From Deltaproteobacteria bacterium (GTDB lineage: Bacteria > Chloroflexota > Dehalococcoidia > Dehalococcoidales > BS750m-G39), in the NCBI GenBank assembly GCA_030606505.1, contig JAUWGI010000048.1:1-6562 (forward strand): a DNA stretch of 6,562 nucleotides, in the 5' to 3' direction. The stretch's first letter is position 1. Every line of letters starts with the position of its first letter. Under the pieces are notes generated by a model, which was not told the DNA's origin, made no database searches, and worked only from the letters and a program-made list of their open reading frames with translations. Shown here one piece after another: positions 1 to 6,369 of the stretch. A program made the position numbers and the translations under genes.

Positions 1-401
1 TGCCAGACCTGCCTCTGCTCCGGGGTGAGGGTGGATAAATCAAAATCACCGGTGACTGGGGTAGCGCTGATAAAAGTAAGCGCCCGGCGCTCAAAACCGG
101 GCGGCAGCATTAGAGCCACGGCGTCAAAGAGGGGGGATAAATAATACTGGCTTATCCATCGGGCCAGGGACACGTGGGCCGGGGATAGGAGGGGGCGGGG
201 CTCAATGACCCCGGCTATATCTTTGGTCTCCTCCACGGCGGGGTGGGGCTTTAGCTCCAGAACGACGCCCTGGAGCAGCTTGTCGCCAAAGGGAACCCAC
301 ACCGCCTGCCCGATATTAATGCCCAGGCCGGCTGGAAGGCTGTAGCTGAATGTCCGGCGCTGGGCTATCGGCGAATTAACGCTAACCTCAGCATACCGCA
401 T
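1..401 (-). CDS. priA: Primosomal protein N' (PriA), N-terminal part only
   Basis: The 133 codons visible here encode the N-terminal DNA-binding domain of PriA, the superfamily 2 helicase that reloads the replisome at stalled forks. The start reads MRYAEVSVNSPIAQRRTFSY, followed by GQAVWVPFGDKLLQGVVLEL (about residues 31-50). This is the beta-barrel domain that binds the 3' end of a nascent strand. The stretch LLSPAHVSLARWISQYYLSP (71-90) fits the start of the winged-helix linker. The helicase motifs would lie beyond position 1, so the gene is cut by the window edge and its integrity cannot be judged. The ATG is preceded by a GGGGAAGGG purine tract that overlaps the rplS stop. The gap to rplS is 8 bp, so it is probably the last visible gene of the mogA-trmD-rplS-priA transcript. 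Family assignment rests on recognising the N-terminal domain only. Confidence 0.85.
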   Translation of the reverse strand, partial: MRYAEVSVNSPIAQRRTFSYSLPAGLGINIGQAVWVPFGDKLLQGVVLELKPHPAVEETKDIAGVIEPRPLLSPAHVSLARWISQYYLSPLFDAVALMLPPGFERRALTFISATPVTGDFDLSTLTPEQRQVW

Positions 402-409
402 CCCTTCCC

Positions 410-757
410 CTATTCTTTCACCTGTCTTTCCTTGGTACGGGCCGCCTTGCTGCTGAGCCCGCGCATGTAATAGAGCTTGGCCCGGCGCACCTTGCCGTGC
501 CGCGTCACCTCCACCTTTTCCACCAGCGGCGAGGCGAAAGCAAAGGTATGCTCAACGCCTATGCCGCGGGCGACACGCCTGATGGTGAACCGGCCACCGT
601 CGGCGCCGCGGGTGACCTTGATGACCACCCCCTGAAAAAGCTGGGTTCGCTCCTTGCCCCGCTCGGCAATCTTGGCACTGACTTTCACCGTATCGCCGGG
701 GGCTAAGGTGGGGATATTGGGATTGGTCTTGTTTTCGAATATCGTGCTCGTATCCAT
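410..757 (-). CDS. rplS: 50S ribosomal protein L19
   Basis: A 115-aa protein of normal L19 length. L19 sits at the interface of the 30S and 50S subunits and contributes to intersubunit bridges. Recognisable family blocks are [11 protein letters not shown] (residues 20-30), [10 protein letters not shown] (39-48), the [21 protein letters not shown] stretch (64-84, where most family members have FPLHSP) and [20 protein letters not shown] (88-107). The C-terminus is basic, as expected of an rRNA-binding protein. The ATG lies 4 bp after the trmD stop. A GAGGT ribosome binding site, 6 nt upstream of the ATG, sits inside the end of trmD, so translation is probably coupled to trmD. The trmD-rplS pairing is widespread in bacteria, but the usual partners rpsP and rimM are not upstream here. 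Confidence 0.97.
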   Translation of the reverse strand: MDTSTIFENKTNPNIPTLAPGDTVKVSAKIAERGKERTQLFQGVVIKVTRGADGGRFTIRRVARGIGVEHTFAFASPLVEKVEVTRHGKVRRAKLYYMRGLSSKAARTKERQVKE

Positions 758-761
758 AATA

Positions 762-1481
<720 letters not shown>

Positions 1482-1485
1482 TTGT

Positions 1486-2016
1486 CTAATCCTTCCCCGT
1501 GTTAGGCCCCGTGTTAGGCCCGGTGATGGGAATGGTGTGCTCGGGCACCCTTCCTTTAATAACATCCACGGCGTGGGGCAGTACCGGCATTATCACCTCC
1601 AGGCACTCGGCAACGGCTTTGGGGCTGCCCGGCAGGTTGACGATAAGGCACTCTTTTCTCATCCCGGCCACCGCCCGGCTCAGCATGGCATTAGGGGTGA
1701 CGGCAAAAGACTGGTCTCTCATCATCTCGGCCAGGCCCGGCACCTCCTTATCTATTATGGAAAGGGTGGCTTCCGGGGTAACGTCACGCGGCGCCAGCCC
1801 GGTGCCGCCGGTGGTCAGGATAATATCCATGTTGCCAGCGTCGGCCCAGTGCTTAAGCTTTTGAGCGATAACATCGGCCTCATCTGGAATCACCTCGTAG
1901 TTGACCACCCGGCAGTCCAGACCAGAAAAGCTCTCCCGAATCAAAGGCCCGCTCTTATCGGGTCTCTTCCCCTGTGATGCCTTATCGCTGATGGTGATAA
2001 TACCCAGGTTAAACAT
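1486..2016 (-). CDS. mogA: Molybdopterin adenylyltransferase, MogA/MoaB family
   Basis: A 176-aa cytoplasmic protein of the MoCF_biosynth fold, which adenylylates molybdopterin before molybdenum insertion in molybdenum cofactor synthesis. The N-terminus [18 protein letters not shown] is typical of the MogA/MoaB group. The nucleotide-binding loop [20 protein letters not shown] (residues 63-82) holds the two conserved aspartates, D64 and D78. [19 protein letters not shown] (124-142) is the second family signature. I chose the ATG at 2014-2016. It has AAGG 8 nt upstream, whereas the GTG two codons earlier (2020-2022) would leave almost no spacing. The tail ends in a repeated GPNT motif made by a 12-bp tandem duplication. 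MogA and MoaB cannot be told apart with certainty by sequence alone. It is the first gene of the minus-strand run, and its functional link to trmD and rplS is not obvious. Confidence 0.92.
   Translation of the reverse strand: MFNLGIITISDKASQGKRPDKSGPLIRESFSGLDCRVVNYEVIPDEADVIAQKLKHWADAGNMDIILTTGGTGLAPRDVTPEATLSIIDKEVPGLAEMMRDQSFAVTPNAMLSRAVAGMRKECLIVNLPGSPKAVAECLEVIMPVLPHAVDVIKGRVPEHTIPITGPNTGPNTGKD
1490..1496 (-). promoter_or_regulatory. Ribosome binding site deciding the trmD start
   Basis: GGAAGGA on the minus strand lies 8 nt before the GTG at 1479-1481. It is the reason for choosing this GTG over the in-frame ATG at 1565. It overlaps the 3' end of mogA, so trmD translation is probably coupled to mogA. 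Confidence 0.7.
1495..1521. repeat. 12-bp tandem duplication at the 3' end of mogA
   Basis: The unit CCCCGTGTTAGG occurs twice in a row (1495-1506 and 1507-1518), followed by CCC, the first three bases of a third copy. Being a multiple of three it keeps the frame. It duplicates GPNT at the MogA C-terminus (…[14 protein letters not shown]). It lies directly beside the trmD ribosome binding site. Confidence 0.9.
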
Positions 2017-2064
2017 AAACACCGCCTTGAAGTTAAGACAAACTCTATTTTATCACAGATGGAT

Positions 2065-2093
2065 TATATAGCAAAATAGACCAATTTTGTAAA
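2065..2093 (-). promoter_or_regulatory. Candidate sigma-70-type promoter for the mogA-trmD-rplS-priA run
   Basis: On the minus strand, TTTACA (-35, positions 2088-2093) is followed after 17 bp by TATATA (-10, positions 2065-2070). A consensus TATAAT overlaps it at 2063-2068 with a 19-bp spacer. Transcription would start near 2058, giving a leader of about 42 nt before the mogA ATG. This is a pattern match in an AT-rich region and has not been tested. Confidence 0.5.
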
Positions 2094-2097
2094 ATTG
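2082..2097. promoter_or_regulatory. 16-bp palindrome, possible operator
   Basis: CAATTTT and AAAATTG form perfect 7-bp arms around a central GT. The palindrome covers the candidate -35 of the mogA promoter and lies about 14 bp upstream of the mraZ -35, so a bound regulator could affect either direction. No specific regulator is implied. The AT-rich surroundings make chance occurrence possible. Confidence 0.35.
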
Positions 2098-2110
2098 CCC
2101 CAAAAGGGTC

Positions 2111-2141
2111 TTGACAAACGGGGGGCAGTATGCTGTAGAAT
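2111..2141 (+). promoter_or_regulatory. Candidate mraZ promoter with consensus -35
   Basis: A perfect TTGACA lies at 2111-2116. The -10 is either TGTAGA (2134-2139, 17-bp spacer) or TAGAAT (2136-2141, 19-bp spacer). Transcription would start near 2147, inside the TGG repeat array, giving a leader of roughly 45 nt before mraZ. This placement would let MraZ bound to the array block or modulate initiation. Confidence 0.55.
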
Positions 2142-2185
2142 GGTAAAAAGTGGTAAATTGTGGGGGGTTGTGGTATAATCGGGGT
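2141..2185 (+). promoter_or_regulatory. MraZ-type operator: TGG-headed repeats with a 10-bp period
   Basis: Pentamers TGGTA, TGGTA, TGGGG and TGGTA begin at exactly 2141, 2151, 2161 and 2171, and a degenerate GGGGT begins at 2181. The five bases between pentamers are mostly unconserved. E. coli MraZ is known to bind TGGGN direct repeats separated by 5 nt in front of its own gene, so spacing, core and location all agree. The GTGG core also resembles the mycoplasma MraZ boxes. The array lies between the TTGACA promoter and the mraZ start, supporting autoregulation of the division cluster. Binding is inferred. Confidence 0.75.
2171..2179 (+). promoter_or_regulatory. Extended -10 element close to mraZ
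   Basis: TGGTATAAT is a perfect match to the extended -10 consensus TGnTATAAT. There is no recognisable -35 at 16-18 bp upstream. Initiation about 7 bp downstream would leave only around 5 nt before the mraZ ATG, i.e. a nearly leaderless transcript. The TGGTA of this element is also the fourth MraZ-type repeat, so promoter and operator would compete. Confidence 0.4.
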
Positions 2186-2190
2186 TAAAT

Positions 2191-2619
2191 ATGTTTTTCG
2201 GCGAATTTGAATACAAGATAGACGAAAAGGGCAGAGTACCCATCCCACCCCGTTTCCGCCGGCTGCTCAAAGACGGAGTGGTGCTGGCGCCGGGGGCGGA
2301 GATGTGCATCACCGTTTACCCCCTGGACGAATGGAAGAAACTGGCGGCCAGCCTGACCAGCAGTGCCGTAAGCCGCAGTAAACTGAGAAGGCTAAAGAGG
2401 GCTCTTTTCGCCGCCGCCTTTAACCTCCGCATGGACCCGCAGGGAAGGATAGCCCTGCCTGTTTCATTGAGGGAATACGCCGAGATTGTAGACGAGGTAG
2501 TCGTTGCCGGAGCTAATAACTATCTAGAGATATGGAATAACGTGCATTGGGAGGAAGAAAAGGCGATTAGCCAGGAGCAGGCCTGGCAAATCATAGAGAG
2601 CCTCGAGGAGCCACAATGA
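2191..2619 (+). CDS. mraZ: Transcriptional regulator MraZ
   Basis: A 142-aa protein of normal MraZ length. MraZ is a DNA-binding protein of the AbrB/SpoVT-like fold, found at the head of division and wall (dcw) clusters and autoregulating them. The two internal repeats are visible: [20 protein letters not shown] (residues 2-21) with the first DxxGR motif (D11-R15), and [10 protein letters not shown] (81-90) with the second (D82-R86). MraZ is known to assemble into ring-shaped oligomers. The ATG is preceded by GGGG with a 6-nt gap, a weak ribosome binding site. The stop overlaps the rsmH start in the sequence ATGA, so translation is coupled. The periodic TGG array immediately upstream is the likely binding site for its own product. 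Confidence 0.95.
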   Translation: MFFGEFEYKIDEKGRVPIPPRFRRLLKDGVVLAPGAEMCITVYPLDEWKKLAASLTSSAVSRSKLRRLKRALFAAAFNLRMDPQGRIALPVSLREYAEIVDEVVVAGANNYLEIWNNVHWEEEKAISQEQAWQIIESLEEPQ

Positions 2620-3542
2620 ACCTGACCATGTCGGCGGCACCCAGTCACACCCCGGTGCTACCGGAAGAGACTATTGAGGCGCTGGCGGTGCAACCGGGCG
2701 GCCGCTATATCGACTGCACCCTGGGAGGGGGCGGCCATGCCGCCGCCATTCTGGAGCGCAGCTTACCCGGCGGGCAACTGCTGGGCATTGATGCCGACCC
2801 CGAGGCGGTAAAACTAGCCAGGTCCAGGCTTGAAGCCTACAGCGGCTCAACGGTACTGGTTAACCAGAATTTCATAAATTTAAAGGCCATCTGCGCTAAA
2901 TATCGCTTCTCCCCGGTGCACGGCATCCTCTTCGACCTGGGGCTCTCCTCGCTCCAGCTCAACGGCAATGGCCGTGGTTTCAGCTTCCGCCATGACGCCC
3001 CGCTGGATATGCGCCTGAACCCCCACCAGCCGGTCACCGCCGCCGATATTGTTAATAGCTTATCCGAAACGGAACTGGCCCGGCTGATAAAAACCTTCGG
3101 CGAGGAAGGCCGCAGCGGCAGGATAGCCCGCTATATTGTACGGCAGCGCCCGGTAAAGACCACCTTCGAGCTAGCCGAGATAGTGGAGCAGGCTACCGGC
3201 GGCCGCAGGGGCCGGATTCACCCCGCCACCAGGACCTTCCTGGCGCTGAGAATAGCCGTCAACCAGGAGCTTGAGCACCTGAAATCGACCCTGGAGCAGG
3301 CCGCAGGCCTCCTCGGCTTCGGGGGCAGACTGGTGGTTATCAGCTACCACTCCCTGGAAGACCGCATCGTAAAGCAGTTCACCCACCAAGAGGCCAGCGG
3401 CGAAAACGCCCGCCTGAAGCTGATTAATAAAAAGGTTATTACCCCTTCTCTGGCTGAAATTCACTTTAATCCCCGCAGCCGCAGTGCCAAACTGAGAGCG
3501 GCGGAACGTATTACTATGCCCAAGGAGGCGAGCAGTGAGTAA
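2616..3542 (+). CDS. rsmH: 16S rRNA (cytosine-1402-N4)-methyltransferase RsmH (MraW)
   Basis: A 308-aa SAM-dependent methyltransferase that methylates N4 of C1402 in the 16S rRNA decoding centre. Signature blocks are [13 protein letters not shown] (residues 11-23), the SAM-binding loop [16 protein letters not shown] (31-46), [11 protein letters not shown] (55-65), [12 protein letters not shown] (104-115), [16 protein letters not shown] (119-134), [15 protein letters not shown] (241-255) and the C-terminal [15 protein letters not shown] (285-299). Length and motif order are those of a complete family member. The ATG at 2616 has GAGGAG 5 nt upstream and overlaps the mraZ stop by 4 bp. A second ATG at 2628 is possible but lies in a poorly conserved N-terminal extension. 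The 3' end overlaps the next ORF by 8 bp. Confidence 0.96.
   Translation: MNLTMSAAPSHTPVLPEETIEALAVQPGGRYIDCTLGGGGHAAAILERSLPGGQLLGIDADPEAVKLARSRLEAYSGSTVLVNQNFINLKAICAKYRFSPVHGILFDLGLSSLQLNGNGRGFSFRHDAPLDMRLNPHQPVTAADIVNSLSETELARLIKTFGEEGRSGRIARYIVRQRPVKTTFELAEIVEQATGGRRGRIHPATRTFLALRIAVNQELEHLKSTLEQAAGLLGFGGRLVVISYHSLEDRIVKQFTHQEASGENARLKLINKKVITPSLAEIHFNPRSRSAKLRAAERITMPKEASSE
3522..3528 (+). promoter_or_regulatory. Strong ribosome binding site for the small ORF
   Basis: AAGGAGG, a full Shine-Dalgarno match, lies 6 nt before the GTG at 3535 and within rsmH. It decides that the small downstream ORF starts at this GTG and is translated. Confidence 0.75.
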
Positions 3543-3750
3543 ACCCTCAATCGAGTACCAGAAGATGATGACCGAGATAGTCTATGTTAACCTGCCCGGT
3601 CCCGACGAACCCAACCCGGGGATGACCGGCGGCGAACTACTGCACGGTTTCCTGGCGGAGCTGCATAGAGCCCCCAATGACGAGACCAGAGCCTTCGTCA
3701 ACGCTCTGTGCGGCAAGTGGAACGTGCGCTACAGAGAAGTTAAGGACTAA
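3535..3750 (+). CDS. Hypothetical 71-aa protein between rsmH and ftsA
   Basis: I do not recognise a family. The protein is small, hydrophilic and mildly acidic. A central [19 protein letters not shown] stretch (residues 21-39) separates an N-terminal part from a likely helical C-terminal part with one cysteine (C59) and the ending [10 protein letters not shown]. There is no signal peptide or membrane segment. It occupies the place where ftsL commonly sits after rsmH, but FtsL is a single-pass membrane protein with a coiled coil, so this is not an ordinary FtsL. The GTG start overlaps the rsmH end by 8 bp in another frame and has an AAGGAGG site 6 nt upstream, which strongly supports translation. 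A role connected to division is suggested only by position. Confidence 0.8.
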   Translation: MSKPSIEYQKMMTEIVYVNLPGPDEPNPGMTGGELLHGFLAELHRAPNDETRAFVNALCGKWNVRYREVKD

Positions 3751-3899
3751 GGTTCAAAGCGGAACAGAAATGCTACTAAAGGTGGCCTGACCTAGCGCTT
3801 TGCCCTACGTCAAGGGGAAAAGCCCCCGGAGTGGAGGTTGAATATGTGAAATGAACGCCAAGAGAACAGAAACCGCAATCTGGATAATAAGGAGGGGTG
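3751..3899 (+). other. 149-bp spacer before ftsA with possible leader RNA structure
   Basis: This is the only sizeable gap in the plus-strand run. CAAAGCG (3755-3761) pairs with CGCTTTG (3796-3802), enclosing AGGT/ACCT (3780-3783 with 3790-3793). Downstream, CCCT/AGGG (3803-3806 with 3813-3816) and GGGG/CCCC (3814-3817 with 3823-3826) are mutually exclusive. A GGAGG (3833-3837) precedes an ATG-TGA start-stop pair (3844-3849). I matched it to no known riboswitch family and saw no convincing promoter. The structure is a by-eye prediction. Confidence 0.35.
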
Positions 3900-5123
3900 A
3901 TGAGTAAGCGAAATATTTTAAGTTCAATTGATGTTGGCACCACCAAGGTCTGTACCACCGTAGCCGATGTTGACGAAGCCGGTGGTATCCGGATTATAGG
4001 CGTGGGCATCGCTCCGTCGGAGGGCCTGCATAAGGGGCTGGTGGTCAACATTAATGAGGCCAGAGAATCAATTCGGGAGTCAGTGAAGAAAGCAGAGCAT
4101 ACCAGCGGGCACAAAGTGGAATCGGCCTACGTCGGTGTCACCGGCAGGCATGTCACCTCGCTGAATAACCGGGCAGTGGTCGCCATCACTCGCAATGACC
4201 GCCTGGTGCGGCCTGATGACCTGAAGCGGGTCCTGTCCAGCGCCCGGGGAGTTAAACTGGCCAGTGACCGAAAGCTGCTCCATGTTATTCCTCGTGGTTA
4301 CGCTGTTGACGGCCAGTTAGGGGTCAAGAACCCGATAGGGATGCATGGTTTCAGACTTGATGTCGAGGCGCATATCATCACCGCCGCCGTGACCTCGGTT
4401 CAGAATCTGATAAAGTGCATCCGCAGCATCGGCATAGATATTGACGACCTCATCCTCGAACCCCTGGCCAGCAGTGAGGCGGTACTATCCGAGGATGAGA
4501 AGCAGGTCGGTATCATTCTGGCTGATATCGGCGGTGGCACCACCGATATCGCTATTTTCAGAGAGGGGAGCATATGGCACACCGCCATTTTACCGGTAGC
4601 CGGCTACCAGATAACCAGAGATATCGCTATCGGTCTGGGGCTACCCTTTGATGTGGCTGAAGAGATGAAAAAGAAGTACGGCAGTGTTACCCCGGTTTAC
4701 GAAGGAAAATCGACCAATATCGACAGAGATACCCTGCTTACCAACGGACACGGTGTCTCTCACCAGGACCTGTGCGACATTATCCGGGCCAGGGTAGAAG
4801 AAATCCTGAGGTTGATCTTACTCGAGATGCCGAATTCTGAATATGAAGCATTAGTCCCTGACGGCTTAGTACTCACCGGCGGCAGCTCTAACCTGGCCGG
4901 CATAGAAGCGCTGGGGCGCAATACCCTGCAGCTCCCGATAAGGGTTGGCCTTCCCATGAATATATATGGTATCTCCGATGCCCTTCAAGACCCGGCATAT
5001 GCCACCAGCGTTGGTCTGTTGCTCTGGGGAGCCAAATATAAGGGAAAGCGCACCTGGCGGGGCGAAGGCTTTGGCGGTGGTATGCGGCGCATGTTCTCCA
5101 AATTCTTCGGCCTGTTCCGCTAG
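3900..5123 (+). CDS. ftsA: Cell division protein FtsA
   Basis: A 407-aa actin-like ATPase that anchors FtsZ filaments to the inner face of the cytoplasmic membrane. The phosphate-1 loop is SSIDVGTTKVCT (residues 8-19). HKVESAYVGVTGRHVTSL (71-88) begins the family-specific 1C (SHS2) domain. ILADIGGGTTDIAIF (206-220) is phosphate-2, VAGYQITRDIAIGLGLPFDVAEEMK (233-257) follows, and LVLTGGSSNLAGIE (323-336) is the adenosine motif. The C-terminal MRRMFSKFFGLFR (395-407) is a short amphipathic basic-hydrophobic helix, the membrane-targeting sequence. I chose the ATG at 3900 rather than the GTG at 3897 because AAGGAGG (3889-3895) leaves 4 nt to the ATG but only 1 nt to the GTG. ftsZ follows after 43 bp. 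The absence of mur and ftsQ/ftsW genes upstream is notable. Confidence 0.96.
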   Translation: MSKRNILSSIDVGTTKVCTTVADVDEAGGIRIIGVGIAPSEGLHKGLVVNINEARESIRESVKKAEHTSGHKVESAYVGVTGRHVTSLNNRAVVAITRNDRLVRPDDLKRVLSSARGVKLASDRKLLHVIPRGYAVDGQLGVKNPIGMHGFRLDVEAHIITAAVTSVQNLIKCIRSIGIDIDDLILEPLASSEAVLSEDEKQVGIILADIGGGTTDIAIFREGSIWHTAILPVAGYQITRDIAIGLGLPFDVAEEMKKKYGSVTPVYEGKSTNIDRDTLLTNGHGVSHQDLCDIIRARVEEILRLILLEMPNSEYEALVPDGLVLTGGSSNLAGIEALGRNTLQLPIRVGLPMNIYGISDALQDPAYATSVGLLLWGAKYKGKRTWRGEGFGGGMRRMFSKFFGLFR

Positions 5124-5124
5124 G

Positions 5125-5130
5125 TATAAT
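5125..5130 (+). promoter_or_regulatory. Consensus -10 hexamer between ftsA and ftsZ
   Basis: TATAAT lies immediately after the ftsA stop. The best -35 candidate, TTCTTC (5103-5108, 16-bp spacer), is weak. It could give ftsZ an independent promoter with a leader of about 30 nt, as extra ftsZ promoters inside or after ftsA are common in other bacteria. It may also be a chance AT-rich match. Confidence 0.3.
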
Positions 5131-5166
5131 TTCTGGTTAATAATAAGGTAAAAAGGAGGAGGAGAG

Positions 5167-6291
5167 ATGGCAAAAGCAGCTTTTAGTCCCAGCCCGGCCA
5201 AGATCAAGGTCATCGGCCTAGGTGGTGGTGGTTGCAACGCCATAACCCGCATGGTCAGGGAGCAAATTCGGGGGGTGGAGTTCATCGGCATGAATACCGA
5301 TGCCCAGGCTCTGTCCATTACCGAAGCTCCTGTCCGCGTCCAGCTTGGAGAGAAGCTGACCCGGGGACTGGGCGTGGGTGGTGACCATAACGCCGGTCAG
5401 AAGGCAGCCGAGGAGAACCGGGACGAAATCAAGGAAATGCTGACCGGGGCCGACATGGTGTTTATCACCTGCGGCATGGGTGGCGGCACCGGCACCGGGG
5501 CGGCACCGGTGGTAGCTGAGATAAGCAAGCAGACCGGGGCACTCACCATTGCCGTGGTCACCAAACCTTTCACCTTTGAAGGCATCCGCCGCAATGAGGT
5601 GGCCGACGAAGGCATTGTTCGCCTTCTGGGCAAGGTCGATACCCTTATCATCATCCCTAATGACCGCCTGCTTGACCTCTGTGACCAGAAGACGGTGGTG
5701 GATAATGCCTTCAAGATGGCTGACGATGTGCTCCGCCACGGCGTTCAGGCGATAGCCGAAGTTATCACCGTGCCCGGGTTGATTAACCTTGACTTTGCCG
5801 ATGTTAAAACGGTGATGCAGGACGCCGGTCCCGCCTGGATGTCCATCGGCTTTGGTTCCAGCAAGAACCGGGCGGCTGACGCGGCCAAGGAAGCGCTGGC
5901 CAGCCCGCTACTGGATGTCTCTATTGCGGGGGCGAAGGGAGTGTTATTTAACGTTGCCGGCGGTACCGGTCTTACCCTGTTTGAGGTTAACGAGGCAGCC
6001 GATGTAATCAAGGAAGCCGTAGACCCGACGGCTAACATCATCTTCGGCGTGGTTCAGGACCCCAGCATGGGGGACGAGATGAGAATCACCCTGATTGCCA
6101 CCGGTTTCGCTTCCAAGCTGGGAATGGCCGGAGTTAGCCGGGAAGACGAGCTCATGGAACTGCTCAGGGGCCTGAAGAGCGAAGAGGAACTGGATATGCC
6201 GGCTTTCCTGCGCCGTCCCATGTTTAGCCATCGGCGCCAATCGGTAACGCAGTCAACCAAGCTGATTAAGTCCAAGCCCGGGGTGCCCTGA
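5167..6291 (+). CDS. ftsZ: Cell division protein FtsZ
   Basis: A 374-aa tubulin-like GTPase that polymerises into the division ring. IKVIGLGGGGCNAITRM (residues 13-29) is the first nucleotide-binding loop. The tubulin signature GGGTGTG is at 105-111 within FITCGMGGGTGTGAAPVVAE. TKPFTFEGIRR (132-142) and IIPNDRLL (162-169) follow. The T7 synergy loop NLDFADV (207-213) carries both catalytic aspartates (D209, D212). The globular core ends near residue 315, and the linker to the conserved C-terminal peptide ELDMPAFLRR (341-350) is only about 25 residues. A basic tail of 24 residues (to P374) follows the peptide, which is unusual because that peptide normally lies at or near the end. The ATG has GGAGG 7 nt upstream. 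The last 192 coding bases recur in inverted form just downstream. Confidence 0.97.
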   Translation: MAKAAFSPSPAKIKVIGLGGGGCNAITRMVREQIRGVEFIGMNTDAQALSITEAPVRVQLGEKLTRGLGVGGDHNAGQKAAEENRDEIKEMLTGADMVFITCGMGGGTGTGAAPVVAEISKQTGALTIAVVTKPFTFEGIRRNEVADEGIVRLLGKVDTLIIIPNDRLLDLCDQKTVVDNAFKMADDVLRHGVQAIAEVITVPGLINLDFADVKTVMQDAGPAWMSIGFGSSKNRAADAAKEALASPLLDVSIAGAKGVLFNVAGGTGLTLFEVNEAADVIKEAVDPTANIIFGVVQDPSMGDEMRITLIATGFASKLGMAGVSREDELMELLRGLKSEEELDMPAFLRRPMFSHRRQSVTQSTKLIKSKPGVP

Positions 6292-6300
6292 AAATAGATT

Positions 6301-6360
6301 AATTTTATAATATATTAATATATCAGACCTCCGTCTGATATATTAATATATTATAAAATT
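6301..6360. terminator. AT-rich palindrome, possible bidirectional terminator
   Basis: Two perfect 28-nt arms, rich in TATATTAA, flank the loop CTCC at the centre of the large inverted repeat. The stem tip GTCTGA/TCAGAC is the only GC-containing part. A stem this long would form a stable RNA hairpin between the two convergent ftsZ ends, and a short TTTT follows on each strand (6367-6370 on plus, complement of 6291-6294 on minus). The stem base is not GC-rich, so it departs from a classical rho-independent terminator. It may merely be the duplication junction. Confidence 0.4.
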
Positions 6361-6369
6361 ACTCTATTT

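Noticed and set aside
1482..1565. N-terminal extension of TrmD starting at an ATG at 1565
   Set aside because: It adds 28 low-complexity residues overlapping mogA, has no good ribosome binding site, and places the conserved [11 protein letters not shown] signature away from the N-terminus. The GTG at 1481 has a strong site.
2064..2312. Minus-strand ORFs over the divergent region and the mraZ start
   Set aside because: They run through the promoter and operator region and the mraZ coding start, and their products are low-complexity.
3535..3750. FtsL assignment for the small ORF after rsmH
   Set aside because: The position fits, but there is no transmembrane helix or leucine-zipper-like coiled coil, both of which FtsL requires.
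3751..3899. Known riboswitch (for example cyclic-di-GMP) before ftsA
   Set aside because: Some short motifs look loosely similar, but I could not assemble a conserved core or the right helix order.
4866..5318. 150-codon minus-strand ORF across the ftsA-ftsZ junction
   Set aside because: It covers coding parts of both genes and their intergenic ribosome binding site. Nothing suggests a real protein.
5218..5739. 173-codon minus-strand ORF opposite ftsZ
   Set aside because: It is a reverse-frame shadow of the conserved FtsZ GTPase core, with no ribosome binding site and no recognisable product.
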